This document shows, piece by piece, positions 21,426 through 56,899 of a stretch of 64,000 nucleotides of DNA. Positions within the stretch are counted from its first letter, which is position 1, and each line of letters opens with the position of its first letter. The stretch is from NCBI GenBank assembly GCA_028564705.1, contig JAPXFQ010002718.1:124001-188000 (forward strand), written 5' to 3'. Made by a program: the position numbers and the translations under genes. Source of the stretch: Apricaphanius iberus (taxonomy: Eukaryota; Chordata; Actinopteri; Cyprinodontiformes; Aphaniidae). The notes under the pieces are model-generated. The model ran no database searches and was not told the origin of the DNA. It saw nothing but the letters and a program-made list of their open reading frames with translations.

Positions 21426-22489
21426 CAATATGCAGCAAAACGCAATGTCTCGAAGTGGCACTCCCTGATGCTGTAACCGATGTCTTCACCACACCTCAAC
21501 GTTGCAAGTAAACCGTTTACAGCTTGAGTAAGCCGTGTCTGGTTCTTCCAGTGTGATCTCTCTCTCTCACAGCCGTTTGAAGATCGCTAGCGGTTTGTTG
21601 GTTGTAACTGTTTTGTGTGTGTGTGTTTGAATGCTATGTGTGTGCCTCAAATCAGGTTCTCCCAGATGCCTCCCGCACTTCCAAATTTCCTCCAGCTCTC
21701 CAAAAGTGGGAATTTTATTTTTACTACAAAAAAAAGCTACTTTTCCTCCCATAATTAATGAAAAGGTGAAGTTATTTGTGAACAATATAGATTCTGCCTT
21801 CATAAAATAATAAAAACAACAGGTTTTGTAACTGCAGCTCCAGATAGGTCAATATTTTTGCAGATATTGATTGAAGATCAGCAACTCAACAGCTTAATAT
21901 GACATAGAACTGTTTAAAAATAAAATATCAACACAGTGTAAAAACATTAAGTCGGTGTTGCTTTAAATTAGGAAAAAAGCAAAAGTAAGATATGTGAAGA
22001 CAAAAATAAATAAATACAAAAGTTGAGGGGAAAAAAACAACTACGAATTAAATACACAGAACTGGTGGTAGGATGTGTATTACCAAATGGTTGAATTAGG
22101 GAGGGAAACAGGGGTTGAGTGGAGGTCTCCTTTAAAAGCCGGAGTTGGACCACTCTGCAGATTCGGCCCTGTGTTTATTCAAGTGCTGAGTGAGGCATGT
22201 GGTCCAAGACGTAATCTGAGTATCTGTGAAGGAGGGAAGCATGTGGGTGTGGCCGAAGACAGTAAATTCCCCGCAAGTTTCAATTTTTTTATTTTCTAGG
22301 AAAGCAGCCTGTCAGTTAGGACTGTTTTTGCAAAAGGCCATAGTAAAAACAGGCCTGTATGCATAAAAAGATATGAGTGAAAAAGTGTAAAATCCAGATT
22401 GTATGACACAGACTGTATATACTGTAGATGACTGTGGTTTTGGATATAAATATGGGAAAGCACTGAGCTAACCAGGTAATCCAACTTTA

Positions 22490-22570
22490 TGGTAACCGTG
22501 CTTCACAGTGGGGATAGTGTGCTTTTGGTGATATGCAGTGTTGGGTTTCCACGAAACAGGACATCTTGTT
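22490..22570 (-). repeat. Tc1-type fragment
   Basis: ccgtgcttcacagtggggat matches the same transposase segment as 57470-57500. Short and isolated. Confidence 0.35.
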
Positions 22571-23382
22571 TGATAGCCAAAATGACCAATTTTAACCTGT
22601 GAAAGGACATCTGTGACCTTGGAAACACAGGTGTCTTTATACTGCAATCATTTGAGATTCAAACAAAGCTCTCCGCTGATTTCCATTCCAACCTTTGTGA
22701 AAGTACTTGCATCAATTAGCTGGACCTCTCTTGAATTACATCCAACACTTTAAAGGGATGTATATTTATGCAGTTACTTATTTTGTGTCACATATTTCTA
22801 TTTAACTTTACTTTGACATTAAAGATAGATGTCAAATGCCTGATATGGGATATTTCCATAGAGATGGAGATAAGGATACGGCTGATTCAGTATCTGTTGG
22901 AGTTTTTAACATATTTATTAGGACCTGAACAGAAACCCATCTCTTGGGTAATTTCTCTCTCCCCATCTATACATGAGTATATCTCCCTCTCCTCAAGCTC
23001 TGTGAAGTCATATCAGAGTGAGTTACTCTACAGACACAACGATAGCAGTATCCTCCAGGTTAGGTAACAAGTCAATAAGTTTCGTCCAACTTCAGTCTCT
23101 GTTCAGTTTCTGTTCATTTTACACAAAAAAAAAAAAATTCCTGATGGGCACTACAGTGAACATTAATAAATTGTTTGATTGCCTTGTAAAATTAAATATC
23201 ACTACAAAAAATATTTAAAATTACTTATTAGGTATTCATTTGAAAGATTAATCAAAATATGAGATATGTATATATATATAAAAAGCTCTCACCTTTCTGT
23301 CTTATAAAATGTGTTTTACGAAAAAATGAAGGTGTTTAGGAAAGCCACACCCCCAAAAGAGTCACATAATCTTAAAGCTACA

Positions 23383-23690
23383 GGTGTCCTCTCTCAGAAT
23401 CTTTTGAATCATTTGAAGCTTTAGAAGACTATCCCAGCTGTGAAGTTTGGGGATGGCAGCATCATACAGTGGGGCTGCTTTGCCCCAGAAGGGACTGGTG
23501 CACTGCAGTAAACAGATGACATCATGGGGGGAAAAAAATGATGTGGACATACAGACGCCACATCTGAAAACATAAGCTTGGGGCAAAATGCGTCTTCCAG
23601 ATGGTAACTCTGCTGTTCCAACGGTTAGTGGTTTACGGCAGAATGATTCCTGCAATATAATGTTCCAGGTCCATTTCTTTCATCATAGGA
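23383..23690 (+). pseudogene. Tc1-like transposase fragment
   Basis: Plus-strand VKFGDGSIIQWGCFAPEGTG, the conserved Tc1 transposase segment, followed by a degraded stretch (cttggggcaaaatgcgtcttcc) where the WxFQxDNDPKH region should be. Stops and frameshifts make it dead. Confidence 0.6.
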
Positions 23691-24156
23691 CAAAAGGATG
23701 GCTAGAACTTTGGCACATATGGGTGAACTTTAACGAAAAAGTGTCTTAAAGCCTCACTAATGAACAAAATAATGAAAGAGAAATGTCACACCCAGAAATA
23801 GAGCTTGGATTAGATGAAAAGTAAAAAAAACAACTAAAAAGTATTTAATTCGTTTTTATACCGGTCCCAGCAAAGACAAGCTTGTACATACAGTGTACAA
23901 AAAGTGTGCAAAAACTGTAAAAAAATAGACTTTTTAAATAATTATTTGATTTTCAACACAAAGCAACTGAGATCAGCATTAAAGGTGAAGATTGAGTCTA
24001 CAGGCAGTGTAGTAACGTGTTCTCGTGGGGCCACCTAGTGAACAGAGGTAGTCACTGCAAGGACAATTCTGGTTTATGAACATCCTCACTTTGAGTAACA
24101 CCTTGAAATACAAATAAGTCACAACAAGATACCAATGTGGTAAACCACGCAACGGG

Positions 24157-24230
24157 GTCCGGGTGGGATTTAATCCCACGACTCCCACAGTGAGAGTCAT
24201 GCGCACTAACCTATCAGCTAAAGGGATATG
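24157..24230 (-). repeat. tRNA-like SINE head
   Basis: On the minus strand, ttagctgataggttagtgcg (box A region) and gggattaaatccc (box B) flank an anticodon-like loop. There is no full cloverleaf with a good acceptor stem, so it is taken as a SINE remnant. Confidence 0.4.
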
Positions 24231-24857
24231 AGGCCAAGCAGCCACGGTGTAAGGACGCACACACTGCCGTAAAATACGTTTAATTCATTACTAAACTTTA
24301 GATCAGAAAACCTAGCAAGCGGTCTGTTTCCAGGGTAACATATGTTGATTTGGACTTTGCCTTCCTTACTTAACTAACCCAGAGATTTCATATCTTCTTG
24401 GATGATCCCCCAGATTATTTTATTCCACTAGTAGCTGTGTTGCCTACATGACTGGGGCTTCTGCTGTTGGGTTTTATTGACTTCTTCCTGCCACTCTTCA
24501 ATAAACACCATATTTCTATTTTTCAAACAACAGATTCTTCCACCTGAGGCATTGATCTCGGCATCTCCCCAAGAGTTACATTTTAAAAGAGCCCTCTGTT
24601 TGCTTGCTTGGTGTAATAAACAGCACTTATGGACAGCGTTGGGTAGAAACTGGTTACTTGAAGAAACAACTTTTCTACTAGTTCTACTTCGATGTTTGCT
24701 TAACTTTTACTCGACTGCTTGTATGAGCCGTCCTTCTAGTTAGTCGACCTACTGAGTAGCCTCTCCGAATGAAGAAATGTTTCAGGAAGAAAAGAAAAAA
24801 AAGCACCTAATTCAGACACATCTAAAGTTTATGAAGTGAGGTTTCTTGTTCTCACAC

Positions 24858-24870
24858 AAGCTTTGTTCTA
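24858..24870. repeat. Target-site duplication of the Penelope-like element, left
   Basis: aagctttgttcta, repeated exactly at 28328-28340 on the other side of the element. Confidence 0.75.
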
Positions 24871-25222
24871 GGGTAAGCCTGTGAATATTCTCATTCATCC
24901 AGGTCATGGTTATCTCAAGGAAATTTCAATCAAACGCAACTGGACTTGGTAATTTGTCTTGGAAGACGTTTCACCTCTTATCCAAGAGGCTTCATCAGTT
25001 CATGCTCGCCGCTGACCAGGCTGGGACTGGTCCAACTAACTGGTGTGGAGACTCAGCTATTTAACCTCTTGAACAAGAATCATTATGTCATTGGATCCTT
25101 TGTGCTCCATGTCTTAATGACGGTCGTTGGCGTGTCGCCTATTGGTGGAGGTTAGGTTTCGGCTTCATTAGTGCCCTATTGTGTTATAACGACAGTCATT
25201 GGAGTCACAGTTGTTTCTGTTA

Positions 25223-26184
25223 TTAGAGGCTAATTTGTTTGAGTCTCCTAGGGAGGGATGAAAGTGCAGCATTGTAAATTGGAGATAGGTGATGTCTCAG
25301 GCCTCCTCCTCTGTTTAGCGATGGTTTCTCTACTTTTACATAGATGGCTTCTTTTACTCCTCTTTCAAACCATCTGTCCTCTCTGTCTAATATCTGGACA
25401 TTGCTGTCCTCAAAGGAGTGGGCTTTCTCCTTGAGATGTAAATGAACAGCAGAGTCCATGCCTGAGGAGTTAGCTCTCCTGTGTTGGGCCATGCGTTTGT
25501 ACAGTGGTTGTTTGGTTTCACCAATGTAGAGGTCCTTGCATTCTTCATTGCATTGGATTGCATACACCAGGTTGCTTTTGTGTGTGTGTGGTGTTCTGTC
25601 CTTGGGATGTACTAGTCTCTGTCTGAGTGTGTTGCTGGGTTTGAAATACACAGGGATACTGTGTTTGTTAAAAATCCTCCTGAGTTTTTCAGAAATCCCA
25701 GACACATATGGAATGACTACATTGTTTCGTTTGTTTTCTTTTTCTTTTTCAACCACTTTGTTGGCTTTCCTTCTGGAATTAGCTGCAGTTTTCACAAAAG
25801 TCCAGCTGGGGTAACCACAAGTTGTGAGGGTGTCTCTCACGTGCTTGCGTTCTTCCCCTTGGGCCTGTGAGCTGGTGGGTATGTTATCAGCTCTGTGTTG
25901 CAGGGTCCTGATAACACTAAGCTTGTGTTCCAGTGGGTGGTGTGAGTCAAAAAGTAGGTATTGGTCTGTATGTGTGGGTTTTCTGTATACCCCAATGTGG
26001 AGCCTTCTGTCCTTTCTCCTCTGGACGACACAATCTAAAAAGGGCAAACTATTGTCCTTGACATCTTCTCTGGTGAATTTGATGTTTTTGTCCACTGAGT
26101 TTATGTGTTCAGTAAAGGCTTGCACCTCTTTGGTTTTGATTTTAACCCACGTGTCATCTACGTATCTGAACCAGTGGCTAGGTG
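25223..26184 (-). pseudogene. Penelope-like RT C terminus with GIY-YIG endonuclease (left arm)
   Basis: An open minus-strand frame from the inverted junction to a stop at 25223. It starts at SHWFRYVDDTWVKIK (RT catalytic YVDD box) and runs through the thumb into a GIY-YIG endonuclease (VYAIQCNEECKDLYIGETK, then KRMAQHRR). The domain order is that of Penelope-like proteins, which use target-primed reverse transcription. The N-terminal half of the RT is absent, so this is a 5'-truncated copy, but the part present has no stop. Confidence 0.88.
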
Positions 26185-28016
26185 GGGTTCACAAAATGAA
26201 ACACAAAACAGGTGGGTAAAGAACTTGTCAGACAGAGAACTTACCCAACCGGAGAAAGAGATCCTAGCCAAGGGTTTGAACTTTGCCATGACACCAAAAA
26301 AGTTACCCATAGTGGACTGGATTACAGCCACAGAATCCGCTATAAAGAAAAACAACTTAAGTGGAACCGAGGCAGAACAACTTCGGTTAAAAGTGTCAGC
26401 AGCTTTGTCTGAGGCTAAGGTCCCCCCTCTAACCTCACCATTGGGGAGAGAAAAGCAGTATCAGCACTGAGCAAGGAGCACAACATCACAATCCTTCCAG
26501 CAGACAAAGGTAGGTGCACAGTTGTGCTCAATACAACTGATTACCACACCAAGATCTTTGCACTACTGAATGACTCTAACACGTATGAAACTCTGAAACG
26601 AGACCCCACGAGTGGGTACAAAAAGAAGGTGATAGAATGTCTACAACAACTGCAAAAAGAAGGCATGATTGACAAAACACAATACTACCGGCTTTACCCC
26701 CAGGACTCAATTCCTTGCCTATATGGACTCCCCAAGATCCATAAAGAAGGGGCCCCGCTCAGGCCCATTGTCAGCAGTATAAACTCTGTCACGTACAATA
26801 TAGCCAAACACATAGCTAATATCCTGGCACCTCTGGTAGGCAACACCCCACACCACATCCAAAACTCCATAGACTTTGTGAACAAAGTCCGGAATCTAAA
26901 AATGGATCCAGATGAGACAATGGTTTCCTATGACGTGACTTCATTGTTCACCTGTATTCCTACCATGGAGGCTTTGGTCACAGTAAGAGAACGACTTACA
27001 CAGGACAACTCCCTCCAAAACAGAACAAAACTCAAACCAGAACACATTTGCCAACTCCTGGAATTGTGCCTGAATACCACATATTTCCAGTTCAATGGCA
27101 AGTTTTATAGACAGAAACACGGCTGTGCCATGGGCTCACCAGTTTCTCCAATTGTGGCAAATTTATACATGGAGGAGGTAGAGTGCAGAGCTTTGAACTC
27201 CTTTGAAGGTATAACACCTAGCCACTGGTTCAGATACGTAGATGAGGGTTAAAATCAAAACCAAAGAGGTGCAAGCCTTTACTGAACACATCAACTCAGT
27301 GGACAGAAACATCAAATTCACCAGAGAAGATGTCAAGGACAATAGTTTGCCCTTTTTAGATTGTGTTGTCCAGAGGAGAAAGGACAGAAGGCTCCACATT
27401 GGGGTATACAGAAAACCCACACATACAGACCAATACCTACTTTTTGACTCACACCACCCACTGGAACACAAGCTTAGTGTTATCAGGACCCTGCAACACA
27501 GAGCTGATAACATACCCACCAGCTCACAGGCCCAAGGGGAAGAACGCAAGCACGTGAGAGACACCCTCACAACTTGTGGTTACCCCAGCTGGACTTTTGT
27601 GAAAACTGCAGCTAATTCCAGAAGGAAAGCCAACAAAGTGGTTGAAAAAGAAAACAAACGAAACAATGTAGTCATTCCATATGTGTCTGGGATTTCTGAA
27701 AAATTCAGGAGGATTTTTAACAAACACAGTATCCCTGTGTATTTCAAACCCAGCAACACACTCAGACCGAGACTCAGGCATGGACTCTGCTGTTCATTTA
27801 CATCTCAAGGAGAAAGCCCACTCCTTTAAGGACAGCAATGTCCAGATATTAGACAGAGAGGACAGATGGTTTGAAAGAGGAGTAAAAGAAGCCATCTATG
27901 TAAAAGTAGAGAAACCATCGCTAAACAGAGGAGGAGGCCTGAGACATCACCTATCTCCAATTTACAATGCTGCACTTTCATCCCTCCCTAGGAGACTCAA
28001 ACAAATTAGCCTCTAA
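26185..28016 (+). pseudogene. Penelope-like RT/endonuclease, disrupted (right arm)
   Basis: Plus-strand coding remnant in at least three frames. It begins with the RT N-terminal region (LAKGLNFAMTPKKLPIVDW), shifts frame near 26445, continues with YGLPKIHKEGAPLRPIVSS and GCAMGSPVSPIVANLYMEE, then loses 5 bp inside the YVDD box near 27245 (YVDEG and a stop in that frame). A third frame carries the thumb; about 149 bp holding the GIY-YIG core are deleted near 27772, after which the C terminus resumes in another frame and ends RRLKQISL. It cannot make an active protein. Confidence 0.88.
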
Positions 28017-28327
28017 TAACAGAAACAACTGTGACTCCAATGACTGTCGTTATAACACAATAGGGCACTAATGAAGCCGAAACCTAACCTCCACCAATAG
28101 GCGGCACGCCAACGACCGTCGTTAAGACATGGAGCACAAAGGATCCAATGACATAATGATTCTTGTTCAAGAGGTTAAATAGCTGAGTCTCCACACCAGT
28201 TAGTTGGACCAGTCCCAGCCTGGTCAGCGGCGAGCATGAACTGATGAAGCCTCTTGGATAAGAGGTGAAACGTCTTCCAAGACAAATTACCAAGTCCAGT
28301 TGCGTTTGATTGAAATTTCCTTGAGAT

Positions 28328-28340
28328 AAGCTTTGTTCTA
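28328..28340. repeat. Target-site duplication of the Penelope-like element, right
   Basis: Exact copy of the 13 bp at 24858-24870. Confidence 0.75.
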
Positions 28341-28384
28341 ATATTTTCTATTCGTCCAGCTCTTCATGCCTTTTGGAGATCAAC

Positions 28385-28740
28385 ATACACTAAACATATA
28401 GCACTGTTAACCTGTTTACCATTAGACACTGTGGAGTTACTCAAGGTTCATTTCTCAGCCCCCTCCTTTTTTTCAAAACTACATATTCTCCCTTTAACGT
28501 CAATTTTAAGATTGTGGCAGATGGCTGGCTGATATATCTACCTATGATGTCTAGTGCCTTAATGACATTAAATCACAGCTGGAAATGCATTTTCTCAACT
28601 TTAATGAAAACATATAGGCATTTAGGATTCTACGTTCAACGAACCAGGCTGCCAAACTACTGCGCCTCAATCCCTCTTGGACTCGTTTCACGCCTCACAA
28701 TCAGCCCGCAGATAAACTGACCAGCTGCTGTTGGTTGAAC
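28385..28740 (+). mobile_element. L2-like LINE reverse transcriptase fragment
   Basis: Degenerate plus-strand coding: CGVTQGSFLSPLL (the RT GVPQGS motif) and, in a shifted frame, LNDIKSQLEMHFLNFNE, typical of L2/Maui-type LINEs. Frameshifts and missing ends show it is dead. Confidence 0.6.
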
Positions 28741-29084
28741 CAAAAATAAGGCGGAAACTCAAATTTGGAGTCAAATATAAGACAGGCTTTTTTTTAACAT
28801 ATTAAAGTCTCTTACTAACTTTTTTCAGAGGCTCTGGACACTTCCATGTTAGTTAATCCGCTCTGCTCAACTAGTCTTTGTAATGATTTAATCTGCTTTC
28901 ATTGTTTACTTTGTCATTTTGAATATTTTCCTTGATTTCTCCCAGATTTTGTTAACTAGTGCGGTCTAACCATCTTCACCTCACATCCAGTACCTAGTAG
29001 TTGGCTTCCAAGGACGATAGAGTTGCTCTAAGTCCTCAAGGCATATCAGCACAATAAACAAAAGCAAGCAGATTAACAATAAAA

Positions 29085-29684
29085 TGATTTGGGATCTCTT
29101 TATTGTAGTTTATGGAATCCAGTGACAGTGACATGAGAAAAAGTTCCCATCCCTCCCCCCTCCCCTTTACATACTTGACCTGAGAGGGTGGAGGTGCAGG
29201 GTGGGACGTACCGTGATCCCCTTGTTGTCATTAAATTAAACACAGATAATAGTGAAGACACATCCAGGTGCGTTTCCACTGACAAACATGCATCCAAAAA
29301 CGACTTCCGGGAATGCAGTACGCTTTGTCTCCAAGTACAATACGACAAAATGAATGTCACTTTAAATAAAAACACCACAAAACACAGCTGCTTTATTCGT
29401 CCACGATCAGTCCACGATGATCCAGGTTCTGTCAAGGTTCCATTTACAGGAGAACGCAAAAAAACAAAGGGAAAAAAAGACACTACCTTTCATAATGTGA
29501 TATGGTTTAAATATGAAGTAGATGGTTCATAGGTTTCATATTTGTTTTATTTAATGGCATACTTAAATGATGACTGTCACTAAAAATCAGCCTGTCTAGG
29601 TAAAACTAGGCTTCTCCGCTGTCCATCTCCCTCCCTGCTGGGTCTAGTAAAATATAAAATCAAGCGAGGCGCCTGGGGTTAACT
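29085..29684 (-). other. smarca4: smarca4 3' UTR
   Basis: About 600 nt after the stop. The last minus-strand AATAAA is at 29104-29099, so cleavage is expected near 29080-29090. Other AATAAA copies near 29397 and 29554 could give shorter ends. Confidence 0.6.
29099..29104 (-). promoter_or_regulatory. smarca4: smarca4 polyadenylation signal
   Basis: AATAAA on the minus strand, about 580 nt after the stop codon and just before sequence with no gene. Confidence 0.55.
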
Positions 29685-53199
<23,515 letters not shown>

Positions 53200-53242
53200 C
53201 TCTCGGGAGAAACCAGGAATGTGTGGCAGCGGTTGGGGCCCC
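53200..53242 (-). other. smarca4: smarca4 exon 2, 5' UTR part
   Basis: An acceptor (cacttcag) at 53250-53243 begins the exon 43 nt before the ATG. The sequence between is open but the family's start is the MSTPDPP methionine. Confidence 0.75.
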
Positions 53243-53508
53243 CTGAAGTGAAAAAAAAAATCAGGTCTGATTAAGCAAAAGGTCAATAATGACTAATTAT
53301 AAACACTGCATCAACTTTCACACTTTATGTCCTAATCCCAATTCAAATTTCTAAAAGGTTTTCAGTCCAAAACTTGTCTTTGAATTGATGACATGCTTTT
53401 CTGCAGCGGTCAGGTGGATGGATGGATAAAGAGACAGATGAATAAACAGGCAGAGATATATACTTTTTGTTCACCCGTATAGAGAATAAAATCTGGCAAT
53501 AGTTTTTT

Positions 53509-53533
53509 TTTTTTATATATATATATATATATT
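53509..53533. repeat. (TA)n microsatellite
   Basis: tatatata run after a poly-T, in smarca4 intron 1. Confidence 0.7.
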
Positions 53534-53767
53534 TATTTTCTTCTCCCATTCTTGTCCAGACGTTGAAACTACCTGAATTAACCTCCATAAACGCCAAAGC
53601 AACCAATACGCAGTTTTATTAAAAGTTTCTACAAACAGGATTTTTTTATTATTAAATAAATGTGTTTTTGTTTGGCAGCCTCCTAAAGAATAAGCCACAC
53701 ATCTTTGACACCTTGCTTTATGACGCGCAAACGCGACAAGCTGTTTAAATGTCCTTTTGAGCAACAA

Positions 53768-54530
53768 AACAATGGGGGAGGAAAAAATACAGCAGAGCCA
53801 TATTTAAAAAAAATAACATAAGGGACGTGTGACGTAAATAAAGGCGCATAAGAAATAAAGTTAACAAATCCTCCCTTCTGTTGTGTTTAAATATCCAAGT
53901 CAGTTCACACTTTCATCCATTTCCACTGTTTCACATTGCTAATGTTAGCTTGGCCTAGCCGGCTTTAACAGATAAGGTTACACTGAGACTCTTTAAACCT
54001 TTTGTCCTAACTCCAGCATTGACTCCGTGTTCTGCCAGCTCATTTAGACCAACTGTACACACCGTTAAGTAAAAAACCAGTATTTAAATATGACAAAAGC
54101 AACAAAACCGCAGCTAACTCCGAGCAATTTGTCAAAGGAAATCCTGAAGCAACACATCAAAAGCTGGTGATTGCTAACATGCTAATTCGGCTAGGCTTCA
54201 CGGCCATGCTCCTGCCAGGCCGATAAGTAGGAAAAACGAAGCCTTTTTTTTTGGCACGATGCGGCGAAATATGAAAGTTTTAGAGCATCACTCATGATGG
54301 GAGCTGATTGATCCAACGCGCCTCCCGTACTCTTGGCTCACCGCTCAGTTCTTGTCCTAAACCAAATTTCATTCATTGCACTCTGCCGCGCTGCTGTAAT
54401 TTCGGTCAGGCTTCTTTAAGCAAAAACACAAGAAACAAACTACTAAAGCTCGTGTAAACCAAAACAAAAAACGTTAAAACATCGAGAAAAGTGTCCCTAT
54501 CCAGGCAGAAAAAAAACTTGAAGTACTCAC
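53768..54530 (-). other. smarca4: smarca4 intron 1, nothing identified
   Basis: Intron between the non-coding first exon and the first coding exon. No exon, conserved motif or named repeat was recognised. Confidence 0.4.
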
Positions 54531-54650
54531 AAGATGTGAATGTTGATATTTGGGTTCAGACGGGTGGCAGCGTCTCTTGGTTTTTCCCCTAGCCAGAAAC
54601 AAAGAGCGACCTACTCGGTCGGTTTTTTTCCTACCCCCCTCCCTCCGTCT
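54531..54650 (-). promoter_or_regulatory. smarca4: smarca4 non-coding exon 1 and core promoter region
   Basis: A good donor (CTT followed by gtgagt) at 54530-54525 lies 1.3 kb above the first coding exon, in a GC-richer block rich in CpG. This is the likely first exon. Its 5' end is not visible; the promoter probably extends to about 54720. I saw no TATA box. Confidence 0.55.
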
Positions 54651-55056
54651 GTCTCTGAGCGGTGCTGCGCGACTCAGCAGCGCCCTCTGCCGCGTATGGC
54701 AGGCTCTGCGCCCGAAAGAACGAGAAGCCTGTGAGGAGGAGGGGGTTTGGGAACATGATGTAAAAATGTCTTCCTAATATCATTTGCATTCACACATTTC
54801 TTTAAACTACTTGTTAAATGTATAATTAACTTATTAGAATACAGGTTAGCGTCAGAAATCAAAATAGGGCCTTTTAGTTTAATATAGAAAAATAAGGAAT
54901 TGTTGTCTATAACTTTGTTAATAGGCCTCCTGTTTCTGCTAAATACTACTATTACTACTATTTATAATAATGTAATACATTTTCAGATGATTATTTCCAT
55001 AATTTCTTTAATTTTTAAAATATATACATATATTTAGACCACAACTGATCAGTATA

Positions 55057-56493
55057 CAGTATTGTGCAAATGTGTTAGGCAAGTGTGAAAAATGCTGCAG
55101 AGAGAGAATGATTTCAAAGACAGAAATGTTAATTATTTATTTTCATCAACCCCAAAAGAATTCTGTGAATTAATAAAAGACAACTCTACAAAAAAATCAA
55201 CATTTGGTGAGACGTCTAGAATTGATGCTGCTTTTTGTCCCTCTTTTAAATTGAAGTTAACAGATTTTAATCAGTTAAATAAGTTCATACTTAAAGTTAA
55301 CTTGATCAACATCACCCTAGTTGACTAAAACCCAGAATTGTTTATTACAGTGTACTTGGCCATAATTTGTTCTTTTTTTTTTTTAGGAACTTGGTTCGGT
55401 ATGTTGTTCCAGACATCTTGGAGAAATAACCTCAGATCTGTGGGTATGGGCTTTCTCACATCCTTCGGTCTGTTCGTGTAATCCCAGACACACTCGATGT
55501 TGACACCAGGGCTCTGTGGGGGACATACCGTCAATTCTAGGACTTCTTGTTCTTCTTTACGCTGAAGATTGTTCTTAATGACTTTGGCTGCATGTTGTCC
55601 TGCTGCAGAATGAATTTGGGGCCAATCATACACCCTAAATTTGATTGTATTGCACAATAAGTACTGTATAATTCTGTCTCCGTTTTGACTGTTCAGAATA
55701 TCCCCTGCCATTCCTGCGATGTGAGTCGCTTTGCCTGGTTTCCACGTTAGAAGTGTTGCTTTTTTGCTCCAACATTTCCATGAAGACCACTTCTGGCCAG
55801 ACTTCTCCACAGCAGATGGGTGTACTTTGGCCGACCACTATCTACGATCCTCAACGTTGCCGGGTTCTTTGTGCTTCTTCAAAAGATCTTGAACAGCACA
55901 TCTTGAAACCCCAGTCTGCTTTGAAATCTTTGTCTGGGAGAGACCTTGCTGATCCAGTAGAACCACCTTGTGTCTTGTTGCTGTGATGAATCTTGCATTG
56001 ACATGAAGCTATGTTCCACAACCTCACCCTGGTAGCAGAGTTTTGCTATTCCTCACTTAGTTTTAACCCCCCACAAACAGCTGTATGTGTTTCAATTAAT
56101 TACTATTTGAAGCTACATTTGATACTGATGATCATTTGCTCCTGTTTGCTCTAATTGGTTGACTACGGTGTTGTACGAGTTTATTTATACAGGAACAATG
56201 TACAATTTAATTTTGATTTCCACCTGTAGTGCCTGGATAAGTTGATTTTACAGTCATCTAGAATACAATAAAATCCCTGACTTTGCTCATGCACGTGTAT
56301 ATATAAGAATTTGTGCTGGTTTGAAGCAAAAGATAGTTAAAGCAGCCAATGATTCAGTTTTGAGTTTTCTTTTGTTTGCATTTTTTTTAATAAACAATAA
56401 AAAAAAATAAACTGAAACGATTTATATTTCTGAAAGCGTTCTTTGTTTACTGCATTGTTTCGCACCTGCCTGAAACTTTTGCAAAAGATGAGC
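55057..56493 (-). mobile_element. Dead Tc1-like element 1 upstream of smarca4
   Basis: Related inverted ends (cagtattgtgcaaatgtgtt on the left; on the right, reversed, catcttttgcaaaagtttc), with TA on each side (55055-55056 and 56494-56495). It contains a mutated minus-strand transposase. Confidence 0.68.
55325..55810 (-). pseudogene. Tc1-like transposase remnant
   Basis: A 161-codon minus-strand frame. It contains QHAAKVIKNNLQRKEEQ, CPPQSPGVNIECVWDYTNRP and LRLFLQDVWNNIPNQ, which follow the order of Tc1 transposase C-terminal motifs (QDNDPKH, SPDLNPIEHLW, WxxIP). The N-terminal DNA-binding region and first catalytic Asp are missing or out of frame. Confidence 0.65.
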
Positions 56494-56899
56494 TAGTTTT
56501 GTGGTTAGTAGGACATCCAAAACCCCCTAGTTGGCCACAGCTGCTTTCATAATAAAATCTACAGAAGCGAGATTTGTGGAGCAACAGTGTCTCCCAGCTG
56601 AGTAGTGGATCTCTCACGCTCCACTAGAGTTACCATGGACCTCCTGGCTGTTTCTCTGAACAGATGCGTTTATGCTAGAAGTCAATCGCACACAGACGGA
56701 CGCCATTTACTAAGGTGGTGATTTCCAAAAACAATTGGTTGCAGCGGATTGTTTTTGGGTTATCGGAGTAAACGGGGCTGAAAACAAATCTAGACACAGT
56801 TTCACATCTGTCTTTTTCAGTAAAATACATTCAAGTTCATGATTGTGACCATTAAAATATATCAGTATTTTTTTTTTTTTTTTTTTAAGACACTGTATA

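Larger units (their letters stand above)
19271..24156. other. ldlr-smarca4 interval, remaining sequence
   Basis: Apart from the transposon fragments listed separately, this AT-rich stretch shows no exon, RNA gene or conserved motif that I recognise. Confidence 0.45.
24871..28327. mobile_element. Penelope-like retroelement, head-to-head arms
   Basis: A 3.46-kb insertion flanked by a 13-bp direct repeat, aagctttgttcta (24858-24870 and 28328-28340). The left arm (to about 26184) is a minus-strand copy of the 3' part. The right arm is a plus-strand copy that extends further 5' into the reverse transcriptase. Both arms end in nearly the same noncoding sequence in opposite orientation, with the left end about 45 bp longer. 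Penelope-like elements are known for such truncated inverted partners. Reverse transcriptase plus a GIY-YIG endonuclease identifies the class. It lies between ldlr and smarca4. Confidence 0.9.

Noticed and set aside
24157..24230. Possible minus-strand tRNA gene
   Set aside because: Boxes A and B are present but I could not close an acceptor stem, and it sits among transposon remnants.
25536..26219. Plus-strand frames opposite the left Penelope arm
   Set aside because: They are complementary to the RT/endonuclease frame and have no recognisable motifs.
24871..28327. Interpretation as an LTR retrotransposon with inverted terminal repeats
   Set aside because: The GIY-YIG endonuclease and the RT type identify a Penelope-like element; there is no gag, protease or integrase.
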